Positions 1 to 9,705 of a stretch of DNA of 64,000 nucleotides are shown piece by piece (position 1 is the stretch's first letter; every line of letters begins with the position of its first letter). The translations under genes and the position numbers were made by a program. Source of the DNA: Armigeres subalbatus (taxonomy: Eukaryota > Arthropoda > Insecta > Diptera > Culicidae); the NCBI RefSeq assembly GCF_024139115.2, contig NC_085139.1:18580821-18644820 (forward strand), given 5' to 3'. The notes under the pieces are model-generated. The model made no database searches, had not been told where the DNA came from, and was given only the letters and a program-made list of their open reading frames with translations.

Positions 1-235
1 AGCAGTCCTCAAGAGGGGCCCCATCGAGCTCACCCTCTTCCGGCAACGCTGCCTCGAGATGCTGCGCGTATGCAGTGGCGACATCAGGTTGCTTCAGTCG
101 CTCTAGCTCAACGGAGGGTCCGCAAGTCATCTTCCACCTGATCGATCCACCTTGCCCGCTGCGCACCTCGTCTTCTTGTGCCCGTCGGATCGTTGTCGAG
201 AACCATTTTCACCATGAAATTGTTTCATGCATGTA
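1..235 (-). mobile_element. RTE-like LINE fragments, rearranged
   Basis: On the minus strand, bases 235 to about 130 encode the end of an RTE-type LINE protein (reads VKMVLDNDPTGTRRRGAQRA, then a Trp-Ile-Asp segment). The same peptide occurs on the plus strand at 20,680-20,740. From about 120 down to 1 a second stretch reads ERLKQPDVATAYAQHLEAAL, which resembles the linker between endonuclease and reverse transcriptase in these LINEs. The order is therefore C-terminus first and linker second, so two fragments are joined. The window edge cuts the second one. Clade assignment is by recognition only. Confidence 0.6.
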
Positions 236-1564
236 ATAAGTATTATATTTAGGAGCTGCTGCCAGTATTTCAAACCATGGCACGAATTTAGGTCAAACCA
301 TGAACGGTGTAGTTCAAACCATGGTATGAACCAAAGTAATGTAATTATTAGGTTTTTTCAATAAAACTAATCTTAAATATGTGAACCTAGGATGTTTTTA
401 GAAAGATAATGAACTATGCTTCCATATAAACTAGAGCTCGCAGTTGTAACCTGTCTTTATAATGAAATAAATGAACTTTGTTCTGACGGCTCATCTCATG
501 CCTGCCATTTGGTTCAAACCATGATTGGATACCCTACGTTTCTATATGAATACTACGAGTGCTTGAAAAAATAAAGTTCTGCTACGAGTTACACACGCTA
601 TTTTTTGCAATGGCGAAAAATGAATTTTAACATGATAAATCTGTACCACATGGTCATTCTTGCCAAAAAATTAATTTACTGCAGAAGGCAAACAGATTCC
701 ATGTTATCGTACCACATTGCATGCTCGACAAACCATGAAGCGATAGATAAACCTGCCTTTGAAGAATTTTGATGTCTTGTCCATCTAACTATTTCATTTA
801 TTACGTGACACAAAAGATACACTATTTTGAGCACTCACCCAAGCTAATTGAACAAAATGTGGTCATGCAACTACTGTTCTAATGTTGGTTTTCCATTATA
901 GCACACAAATGAGTGGTAAAATGGATTTTATGCAACCCATTTGAGTTCCATAATATTCATTAAAGCACCCATTTCAATGATATGGAAATGTAGGCCGTTT
1001 TATAACTCATGCAAGAACTGTAAAATCAAGTATTAAGAGTAATTATATTGCAAAAAAATAATTTCAATTAGCTGTCTGGTCTCAAGTTGCCTAAACGATT
1101 TAAACGATCATTTAAATAGTTAGAATATTCCATCTGAAACGTGTAACAAGGGGGATACTCGATACTCGATGGGCTACAGCTCTTCGATGAACCTACGCCG
1201 AATGGAGTATCCTTCTCCACTGAACTCGATCCTGAGCCAATCGCTTCCAGTCGCCCTGAACATTGAGCGCCCTCAATGTTACAAGGGGGACTAAACGATA
1301 AAAACCCTAACCATCCCCTAAGTGGCGATTATGTCTCTCTCATGTATTATAACAAACTATTCGGCAATTTCGGTAATTTCGATCGAGAGTTATTTCAAAA
1401 AAAGGTTTAGGTTTTTTTCATGTTCAACGCCGGATTTGTTAGTTATTATTATATTTATTGAACGGCTACTCAATCTGAAAAGTTTCACAACGAGTTTTTT
1501 GTTTACCCGACATTATTATTTAAACATTGCTGCTGCTACTCAAAAAAAAAAACATAATTTAAAA
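236..1564. other. AT-rich non-coding stretch
   Basis: No convincing gene is present. Between 265 and 330, and again near 515, the phrase TTCAAACCATG recurs several times, which looks like decayed short repeats. Near 1143 and 1277 two similar GTAACAAGGGGGA / GTTACAAGGGGGA segments flank a GC-richer 130-bp piece, possibly a small repeat. The 85-codon open frame at 1322-1579 has no recognisable domain and looks fortuitous. Confidence 0.5.
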
Positions 1565-1790
1565 GGAAAAATATTTTAAGCTCTTTTTAGTGGAATGTAT
1601 TCAACCGTCTAAGACGAGTTAAGTAACCTCCATTTAATTCCACCAATTATTATTGAGTCGAGTCAAGTACTAGACACTGAAGACGACCTTACTGTTGAGG
1701 TCGAAATACGTATCTGTCAAGGTACAATTAAGTGGTGGAATTAAATGGGATTATACAAACTCGTCTCATGACAAGTGATTAATTTATTTG
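1565..1790 (+). mobile_element. Penelope-like terminal repeat remnant
   Basis: The segment carries the same terminal motifs found around the Penelope-like element at 59.2-61.4 kb and at the right window edge: AGTCGAGTCAAGTAC, the hammerhead-like core, and the tail GGTGGAATTAAATGGGAT followed by AAACTCGTCT. The left part (1586-1650) is a rough inverted copy of the right part (1725-1785), so the segment is partly palindromic. No reverse transcriptase or GIY-YIG coding sequence adjoins it, so this is a solo terminal repeat. Confidence 0.65.
1667..1725 (+). ncRNA. Hammerhead-ribozyme-like motif in Penelope terminal repeat
   Basis: The parts of a type I hammerhead occur in order: outer stem I GTAC (1667-1670), inner stem I GACA (1673-1676), core CTGAAGA (1677-1683, matching CUGANGA), stem II GACCT (1685-1689) pairing with AGGTC (1698-1702), core GAAA (1703-1706), a tiny stem III ATAC/GTAT (1706-1713), cleavage-site C at 1714, then TGTC (1715-1718) pairing with GACA, and GTAC (1722-1725) closing stem I. 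One C (1684) lies unpaired between the core and stem II. Hammerheads are known in Penelope-like terminal repeats. A minimal stem III usually implies activity as a dimer. Activity is untested. Confidence 0.6.
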
Positions 1791-2333
1791 CTTTGTTAAA
1801 AAATTAAAATGTGCGAATGTATGCACATTAACAAAACAACCAGTGTTTATTCCTCGTGGAATTCTTACTTACCAATTATATATACGAATAAAAAATCTTT
1901 TTGCTGGAAATACATTACTGATAAATCAGCTACTTGATATTCCTTATTGCTGAAGGTTCAGCAAACAAACAGTCATTTATTTAGATTCAACTTTGTTGGT
2001 TGATCAATATTTTTTTTGCTGAAAAAATTGCTAGATTAACAGCATAAACAAAATCAGCAAGATTTTGTTAGATTTCAGCAATAAAAAAAAGTGTGAGGTT
2101 TTTTTTTTAAATTAAGCGAAAGTTGTTGAACGAAATATAGTGCCAAAGAAAATGAATGCCGCATTCATTCAGAATTCAGAATTCATTCAGAATGCGCGTT
2201 GTGAACAGCACATGCAAAATTTCCATACGAATCAGATATTTTTTTTGCAATATTGTCGGTTTTAGCCGTGATATTCACATGATAAAATAACCTAAGAACC
2301 TAAATATCTATCGGAGGTTATAACTAACAGAAC
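1791..2333. other. AT-rich non-coding stretch with CAGCAA/TTGCTGA motifs
   Basis: No gene is seen. Bases 1890-2090 contain several TTGCTGA and TCAGCAA motifs in both orientations, as in a decayed MITE. At 2155-2200 there is a short simple repeat of ATTCAGAATTC. If copy 1 of the protease gene has a third exon to the left, this DNA would be its intron, but no such exon is recognisable here. Confidence 0.45.
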
Positions 2334-2470
2334 TAACACGATGATACTTTTATGCCCAAGGAAGTCGAGACAATTTCCAAGCCGACGAAAATTACCTAGA
2401 CGGCACCGGGAATCGAACCCAGCCAATCTCAGCATAGTCTTTATAGCCGCGCATCTTACCGCTTCAGAAT
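2334..2470 (-). mobile_element. tRNA-derived SINE fragment (Feilai-like)
   Basis: The segment is closely similar to 31437-31575. On the minus strand it carries a box-B-like promoter element, GGGTTCGATTCCCGGTG (around 2404-2420), followed by a tRNA-unrelated body ending ATCATCGTGTTAG. The 5' leader with box A and the 3' tail are incomplete here. Feilai-type tRNA-related SINEs are abundant in Aedes; the family name is from memory of its sequence. Confidence 0.6.
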
Positions 2471-2580
2471 GTTACTGTTAAATCATGGAACATTTGTCTT
2501 CAAATTAGACACAGTGAACGGTACGACAGTCTCGAAGAATTCAGTCATACAGTCAAGAACCAATCAAATTATGTACTCAC

Positions 2581-4023
2581 TTGACATCCGTGGCCAGTTT
2601 AACCAGTGCTATATCGTTCTCCAGGTATCCCTGTTGATAATTGGGATGTTTTATGAACTTCTCTATCCGAATGATTTGCGCCTTCGGATGATCGTTGTGA
2701 AAATCCAAGTCCCCAACCTTAACATGAGTCGGTGATGAATTGAACAGAAATTTGTCACAGTGTGCCACCGTAAGCACGTAATCCTCATTTATCAACACAC
2801 CACCACAATTCCACAGAATCTTGTTTCCACGCGTATACCCCAGATAGACACGATGCTTCACCATTATTTCAATATCCATGTAGCTCTTCTCAGGTTCAAT
2901 AAACTCGTGATCACCAACGCGACTCGCCACCATCGACAAGTCAGCCTCTCTGTACTGAATGTACCGAGCAGCACATGTTTCCGCTGCGAAAGATTCTCCA
3001 GTTTCCGTTTCAATCCACGATATGTAGGACGAGACCCGGGTGTACACGGAAGGCGCTATGGTGCCGCAGAATACTCCAAACGAGGTGATTCCCACAACGT
3101 AAGGTGTTGTTCGATGGTTGGACATGAGCTTGATCTGAAGTGGCCCGCCGGAATCGCCCAGACAAGTATCCATTTTACTGTCGCGAGCGCAGATCTGTTC
3201 ATCCACTATTCCTAAACGAAGCTTCCGAATGTTGGAGTTGTGAAAGTTTCGACACTCCGCGTTCGAGATTGGAGACAGTTGTACTTTAAGTAAGACCGGA
3301 GTTTTATTGCCCGCGTAGGATGTTTGCCCGAATCCAACGGCTTCAAGGCGTGGAAAATCGACTTCCGGTTGATTCCAGAGACAAGCCGGCGTCACAACAT
3401 CATTGATGGTAACCGATCCCACCAAAGTGATAATAGCAATGTCGAAGTAATAGGATGAGAATTTATGTTCCGGATGCCGCTGGAAGTTTTCGATTTCGTA
3501 CTGCTGTGCAAACTTATTTTTGGGATCATCGAGAGTGAGATTGATGTGGATCACGCCCAAACGGACAACGTCCGGTGCAACTCCATCACGGCTGGCACAG
3601 TGGGCACCGGTGAGCACGTGTCGAGCGGTGATCAACGAACCTCCACAGCCGAAATCAATGGCGCCATCCTGCCCTGTCCAACCGATGGTAGCCATGTGAG
3701 CAAACTCTCCCAACCGCACGGGAACCCCAAAGATCGGGTAGATCAAATAGTAGTCACCATATTTGTGGTACCGGAGATGGCAATCTGAGAATGGATTAGA
3801 ATACTTACTTACATGCCAGAAGGGTAATTAAAAACGACAATCAAAAATAATAATGCGTACCATTCAAACTCTGGCGCACGTTGGGCAGCAACGCCTCATT
3901 CACGTCGGTGGCAAACACATTCTCTGCTGGCTGCAATCGACAGAGCGCGCGATCGGTTACCAGGCCGCAAATGATCAGCACAATAATAGGACTTCCACCG
4001 CAGTAAACTTTACAGGACGGCAT
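2581..4023 (-). CDS. Secreted serine protease, tandem trypsin-like domains, copy 1 (3' end not found)
   Basis: Exon 1 is 4023-3861 and exon 2 is 3784-2581, with a GT-AG intron of 76 bp. The ATG at 4023 starts a signal peptide (hydrophobic SPIIVLIICGLV). The splice joins SLN to DCHLRYHKYGDYYLIYP. Trypsin-like domain 1 is complete: His in LTGAHC, Asp in YYFDIAII, Ser in CLGDSGGPL, with an Asp six residues before the Ser (trypsin-like Arg/Lys pocket). The zymogen junction is unusual: IFGVP follows a proline, with no Arg/Lys before it. Domain 2 starts after the AETCAARY linker and has His (TVAHC) and Asp (ENDIALVKL). It then stops at a good donor (GTGAGTAC, from 2580 leftwards), so its Ser exon is missing from view. 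No clip domain is visible. A near-identical copy lies at 40915-42355. Substrate is unknown. Confidence 0.85.
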
Positions 4024-4318
4024 CGTAAGTAGAACTGCTTGTTGTCAGATAAATTCCTTCAGATTCTATCCAGCTACTATCAATATTAGCACATTTGAGA
4101 GCGCAAAAGAACAGACAAGAGAACTAGTTTTGCAGGAATCAAACCAATCTTCAACCAATCGCTGTATTTGGTATACGCCGCCTCTGTTCCTTGTCGCAGA
4201 GCCGATAGTAGGGTGATTCAAAAAATATAATTGTGAAAATGTTGCTAATAATGACCATTTGATCACCATATCAACACGAATATCGAATAATGCAGATGGT
4301 CATTTAATATAAAGATGT
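4024..4318 (-). promoter_or_regulatory. 5' flank of protease copy 1, conserved with copy 2
   Basis: This flank aligns with 42356-42650 upstream of copy 2 (shared GTAAGTAGAACTGCTTGTTG, GAGAGCGCAAAAGAACA, TCTTCAACCAATC and GCCTCTGT). The gene duplication therefore included the promoter region. No clear TATA box is seen in the gene's orientation. GATA-type motifs occur (for example TTATCT on the minus strand near 4047). The homology ends next to the MITE at 4327. Confidence 0.45.
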
Positions 4319-4326
4319 AGCATAAT

Positions 4327-4743
4327 CAGGGAATCAATTTTTTTGGAATGCGCTTGCGAAACAAGCGACAAAAGAGAACCAACGACAAAGCTTTGTTTTT
4401 GTCGGAGATAATAATGACAAAGATCCGAAAAATTTTGTCAGCAACAAAAAAGAAGACAATCTTGTTGCTAACTTTTCATCCCGTTATTTTGCATTATTTA
4501 TAGTGAAAATTTCGGTTTTATGCTATCATAGTTTCTTCTTTTATGGAAATATTCGAGAATTGAACAATGATTACAAAATTAGCGGCGTATTTTCGGAGAT
4601 ATCAGAGCATGCAAGGCAAAGGATTCTTGTCATATTGTGTTCGGGTTCTGATAAAGGTTTGTCGCTAGGTACGTTTGTCAGTAACAAACTCTGTTGATGA
4701 CAAAGAGTATATTGTTAGGCGTTGCTCGAATATTGATTCCCTG
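4327..4743. mobile_element. hAT-type MITE, 417 bp
   Basis: The terminal inverted repeats are CAGGGAATCAA at the left and TTGATTCCCTG at the right. The element is flanked by a perfect 8-bp target duplication, AGCATAAT (4319-4326 and 4744-4751). A CAGGG-type terminus with an 8-bp duplication is the mark of the hAT superfamily. The interior is AT-rich with several GACAAA/TTTGTC motifs. The 64-codon open frame at 4503-4697 shows no transposase, so the element is non-autonomous. It lies just upstream of protease copy 1 and is absent from the matching place at copy 2. Confidence 0.85.
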
Positions 4744-4751
4744 AGCATAAT

Positions 4752-6040
4752 TATCGTAAATATCAATGAATCAAATTATCGCTAACTAGCTGGTGTACAA
4801 CTGGAGTATTTTGACCTACGTGTACTTGCCAAAATCTATCGATCCCGCCAAACATAAAAAGGAAACGTACGATTTTCACAATACTTTTTATGGATGCCTG
4901 CCTTTTAATTTTGTAGCACTCCAATTAGCTAAAAAGTGCTAAAACGGCAGAACGTTCAATTAGCGAACGTTCGTTGTTTCCATTGGATCGGAAATTTATG
5001 AATATAGAAATCAAATATAGCCGATGAGGACTTCTATGAAACTACGAAACTACGATCCAACTGACCTACAGATTTGCTTATTCGCCATTCTTCATACTAG
5101 CTACCTGCGAACCGAGTGGCGTTTTTTAAGCTTATAAGCAAAGCTTTCAGAGCAAAAGCGTAGGCATGGGCATAGTGTATCCATTGTACTTGCCACACAA
5201 GATGCATACTCACTCATGCAATGAAGGGCATAGAAAAGCTTTCAATTAATAACTGAGGAAATGCCAATGAAAAACTATGTAGAAAAGCAGGCCAAGTTCC
5301 GGATTGAATTTAGAGCCATAGATGAAGATGAAGAAGAAGCGAGTGAGTAAACATTTGGTGCGCGATTGGACGTTTTTTTAGGTAGGACGCTGAACATTCG
5401 TGAAATCCGCGTTTGTGGTTCTGTTTTTATCGTTCTGTGAATAAGTGTGGGATTAAATTTGTATATGATGCGAAACATTTGCAAGATCCGGGTAATTTTG
5501 TGCTGCTTTGGACAGTTCGTAAGTAAATTAATGAATATATTTTAATAATTTTTCAGCATATACTGTTATTGACAAGCACTCTATATTGTCGAATAGAGCT
5601 CCCTATTATTTGCACTAACACAAATTTTCCTTTCCGAGACATCTATCAAGGTAGTATGGGTTCCCTGCATCTTCAATAGTAGATGTTGAACTAACATTCC
5701 TTTCCTTCCTTCCGTGATTGTAAGGACGTGGCCAGGTATACAACTGCTACTGTAAAGGAAAAGGTACTAATCCCAAGTACCAATTTGCGTCAATATACAG
5801 TAGATTGCTCGATTGAGCATTGTATAGCCACCCACGATTTGTACAATCACATATGCTATGCTATGCTATGCTATAGATGAAGATGAAGATTGAAGAAGGA
5901 AAAGAAGAAGAAGAAGCTTAGGAATCCAACTACATAGTGCAGCAGAAATCATTTGAAAAACAAAATTATTTACTATTTACATTACAAAAACCCAGTTTAA
6001 TCCACCTAGCGGTGATGGTGCCTTTCTCGTTTTTTTCGAG
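4752..6040. other. Non-coding stretch with short microsatellites
   Basis: No gene is supported. A purine-rich GAAGATGAAGAAGAAG tract occurs near 5323-5340 and again near 5877-5915, and a pentanucleotide repeat (GCTAT)n lies at about 5851-5875. CT-rich TTCCTTTCCTTCC sequence near 5695-5715 is of a kind common in Aedes intergenic DNA. Confidence 0.45.
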
Positions 6041-6044
6041 TGAG

Positions 6045-6395
6045 TAATTTCTACGCACTTTTGGCATGAAAAAAAAAGTATTTTGGCCATAACTTCTGAG
6101 CCCATCCGATCCGGCCAATTTTTAATAGGAAATAATGGGACATGATTTTGCGTCGAATGAAACTTGTTGCGAGTAAATCAGCTAAGAGTAAGTGCCTAAA
6201 AAGTGAGTGAGAATTTTTCTTGTAAAAAAATATATTTTGGCCATAACTCCAAAGCCCATAGTCCAATTGGGCTAATTTTCAATACGGAACAATGGGACAA
6301 GATTCCGCGTCGAATGGAACTTGTTGCGAGCAAATTGCGGTTGAGGATAAGTGCCTGAAAAATGAGTACACACATACACACACACAGACATCGGG
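6045..6395. repeat. Imperfect tandem duplication, about 165-170 bp per unit
   Basis: Two successive units share TATTTTGGCCATAACT, an AATGGGACA(T/A)GATT segment, GCGTCGAATG(A/G)AACTTGTTGCGAG, and AAGTGCCT(A/G)AAAA. The first runs about 6055-6215 and the second about 6228-6375. The second ends in a CA-rich ACACACATACACACACACAG tract. The units are too diverged for a recent event. No coding potential is evident. Confidence 0.65.
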
Positions 6396-6399
6396 CTGC

Positions 6400-8640
6400 G
6401 AAATGGTGAGTTGACATCTGGGAAGGAGCGACCTACACAGCTCTGGCCCTCACAAGTTCCAATCTCACGCTTCCACGGGTCTTCCGATGACAATCGACCG
6501 CCAGCTTAGCTGGAAGTGCAGCCTGGGCACTGTTGTCCTTCTGACATCAGCTAGAGTGAGGGGCTGCGACCAAGGGGATCATCGTCACTAATCCCAAATC
6601 CCAAGGCGTTAAGCCGTGCTGAGGGGATGCATGGCCAGGGGGGTGAAATAATAAGCTAGGACTAGGAGCCTGTGGGGTACCTGGGCACCCTCCACAGTAA
6701 TTGTCTCTTACCTCGTCATGCTGGGCTCTGGCGTAGTGGACCTCTTTTCCCGAGCAACTCGTGGGATCAAAATGGAAAACCAAATCAATTCTTCAATTAG
6801 TGATAGTAGTGTAGGCGACAACCCCTTCGCAAGAAGTGGGTTGTTCAGGTCTCCGCCTAGGAGGCCACAGGCAATAGTCGGCAGCTCAGTGCGCAGCGCC
6901 AGCGTGAGTCACTTAACCTTCATATCGGCTAAAAAACGCAGGTAGAGGTTATTGACTGCCCATGGCTTGTAAGGGCGATGAACCGCAAAGGCGAAGGGCT
7001 TTCGGGCTTCGAGGAGGCGACGGAACAGCTGGAGTCGATGATGGCGACTTTGCGTCATCGAAGCATTATATCAGTAAGGACCTTAAGGGGAGTTTGCTGA
7101 AACTTCGAAAGTCGAAGTTGGACGCCAAGCCGGAGAGGGCGGTCGGGACGGCCAAGTGCGAACCCGTGAAATCCGTGGTGTCGTGGTCTACCCAGACTGA
7201 GGCCCAAGGATTCGCGGGCTCAGGCAAGGTCGAATCGACCGAGGGCGTGCCAGCGAAGACGGTGGTGCCGAAGTCTAACGAGACTGAGGCTCAAGTATTC
7301 GGGGGTGACTGTTCCATTGGAGCAGACACAAACACAGGGGAGACAGTCTTCAGGGGATGAGCTCCCTGAGGGCCGCTCCAAAACGCGGAGGGTTACTACC
7401 CCGAACAAGGGTAGTGGGGCTGGGAAGCTGAACCCCGGCCAGATACCTCCAAAACCGGGGGAGGAAGGACCTGGAAAGGTCCGTCCACCCAGGAAAGACG
7501 GTGGTATGGGGTTACGGCAGGCTGAGAGCTCTCAGCCGCCCCAGACCAGGAAAATAGAGGGAGATGACGCTTCCTGGACCCTGGTCAAGAACAAGAAGAA
7601 ACCGAAAACGTCAAGGGCCGAAAAGAAGGCCCAGGCGAATGAGGGTAGCAAGAAGTCTAGGGTAGGCGCCAATCGCTCCAGGGGCGATGCCCTAGTCATC
7701 AAGACGGACGAGGCTAAGTACTTGGACGTCTTGAAGGCGATGAGGAGTGACGTCAAGCTCGGTGAACTCGGCGCCGACGTACGTCGAATAAGACGTACCC
7801 GGACGGACGTGATGATCTTCGAGCTGAAGCGGGGCGTCTCGCAAAAGGGCGCCGCCTTCAAGAAGTTGGCGAAGGAAGACCTAGGCGAGACAGTCAAGGT
7901 GAGGGCGTTCACGACGGAGGTGAATCTAAGGGTTAAAGACCTGGACGAGATCACAGAAGTCGAAGAGCGCGTCACGGCACTGCGGCGACAGTGTGAAGTG
8001 GAGACGCCCACCGCAGCCGTTCGGCTACGGAAAGGTCCAACAGAGACACAGGTAGCATTGGTTCGGCTATCTGCAGCGGATGCCTCCAAGGTAGTCAAGT
8101 TAGGGAGCATCAAGGTGGGATGATCGGTGTGCCCTTTGGGCATATACGAGCATCCCGAAGTTTGCTTCAAGTGCCTGGAACCGGGGCACAAGCAATGGGA
8201 CTGCAAAGGCCCTGACAGAAGCTAGCTCTGCCGACGCTGCGGATTGAAGGGACATAAGGCACAATGCTGCACGAACCCTCCCAATTGTTTGATTTGTTCC
8301 AGCAAAGCTGTGAACAGCAAGCACCCCATGGGGGGTTCGAAGTGCCCGGCTTTTAAGGAAGGGAAGATACCGAGTCCAAGAGTTGGTGTCTTCGACACAC
8401 GAGGGCTTCGTCATTGCCAAAGTCAACGGGATCTTCTTCTGCAGCTGCTATGCGCCTCGATGTTTGACCGAGCAGTTCGGTCGTATGCTGGATTGTTTGA
8501 CGGCTAACTTGATGGGGCGTAGGCCGGTGGTGATAGCGGGGGACTTCAACGCTTGGGCCGTGGAATGGGGACTGAGGTGGTTGTTGTTAACAACCGAAAG
8601 TCGGAGCAACAAGCGGTGATAAGGGCATGCAACTGCGCGG
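6400..8640 (+). mobile_element. R1-like LINE, truncated and decayed
   Basis: A GC-rich block unlike its AT-rich flanks. An untranslated leader (about 6400-6771) precedes a gag-like ORF1 broken into frames 6772-6945, 6962-7360 and 7305-8123. The next section, about 8125-8370, encodes three zinc knuckles in series (CFKCLEPGHKQWDC, CRRCGLKGHKAQCC, then CLIC...C), as in R1-type ORF1 proteins. From 8383 an endonuclease start is visible, including GDFNAWAVEWG. Reverse transcriptase is absent because the element ends near 8640. Confidence 0.75.
6772..8370 (+). pseudogene. R1-like ORF1 (gag) pseudogene
   Basis: The reading starts at ATG 6772 (MENQINSSIS...) and needs frame changes near 6945, 7320 and 8120; an in-frame stop (TAG) also follows the first zinc knuckle near 8222. 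The middle portion is Lys/Arg-rich and would bind RNA, and the C-terminal CCHC knuckles follow. ORF1 proteins of this kind package the LINE RNA. The several breaks show it is non-functional. Confidence 0.7.
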
Positions 8641-9158
8641 TCACCTCTGAACGCTCCATCTAACTAATGATCGACGATAAGCTCACCTAACAATGACTAC
8701 CCTTATGATTTTGGGTACAATTAAATATCACTTCAGTTTCGGTTCCAATGTTGCCCGTTTTCAAAGCATTTAAATTTTTAAAACTATTTTTTTCAGTGTA
8801 GAAATTGGTTTTTTATTTTTTGGATATTTCTGCAAAAAACTTCAGGGAGTTTCAAGACAGTCCGCCATACAACACTTTTTTGTAGGTATCGTCATTTTAG
8901 AGATACATCGATTTAAAAAAAATACATGGAAAAAAATTAGGCCCTCATCAAATGTTACTCTTGACAATTTTTGAAAAAACTAAGTATGCAGAGTGGTTTA
9001 GGAATGGGCCTTTTCACGAGACGTTTAAAAACAGCTGATTTCATCGTCAATTGACAGTTCTTCTATGAAAGTGACAGCTTCGGACTTGCAGGCCTGTTCA
9101 GCGGTTGTTAACAAGTGCAGTCTCGGCAGTGTCACATGAAAAGGCCTATACCATATCT
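8641..9158. other. AT-rich non-coding stretch
   Basis: I see no gene or named repeat. Sequence just after 8640 still carries weak endonuclease-like traces and then becomes AT-rich with T- and A-runs. Confidence 0.4.
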
Positions 9159-9284
9159 ATAGGGCACTGCACGGAAACATCTCTTTCTCTTTCGTTTCTC
9201 ATAAATTTTGACGTTTACTGGCCTTGTTGTTTTCTAATTTCTTTACAGCGAGAAAGAGACAAAGTAGTCCGTGCAGTGCCCTAT
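9159..9284. mobile_element. Short MITE with 17-bp inverted termini
   Basis: The left end ATAGGGCACTGCACGGA (9159-9175) is matched by the inverted right end TCCGTGCAGTGCCCTAT (9268-9284). The flanks are compatible with a TA target duplication, which would fit a Tc1/mariner-type origin. The interior of about 90 bp has no ORF. It lies just upstream of the I-like LINE leader. Confidence 0.65.
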
Positions 9285-9705
9285 ATGCCCATCAAGTTTC
9301 ATTCGATTCTGAGATTAGCACTCGATACGGAGGCGGCGCACAACTGTCATTTTCATTCCGTGCCGATAGTTCGAACGAGCCAGACGTGTGTGCTGTGTCT
9401 CATCGCGGGTGTTGTTCGGTAGTGCGAGTCTATTGTGTAGTGCCTACCTACGGATCCAAGGCGATCACTGTCGGCGAGCGAAGTAGCTGCTTCTAGCGAC
9501 GCCAGTAAAGCAGGCTATTGTTTCTGCTGCTATCTACAGCAGCAGCACAGATAAGTGGCAGATTTTGTTTTATTGCTCTCCCTTTTGGAGCGGGACTGAT
9601 TGAAATCAATTGAATTAGTTTTTTTTTCTTATTTTTTTTTTCTGATTTGCTAATAGTTTTAAGTTAGTATAAGACAGAATTGTCCTTCCACCTCTCGGGG
9701 TGAGA

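Noticed and set aside
6547..6783. Minus-strand proline/histidine-rich open frame
   Set aside because: It lies antisense to the leader of the R1-like LINE, with no supporting domain.
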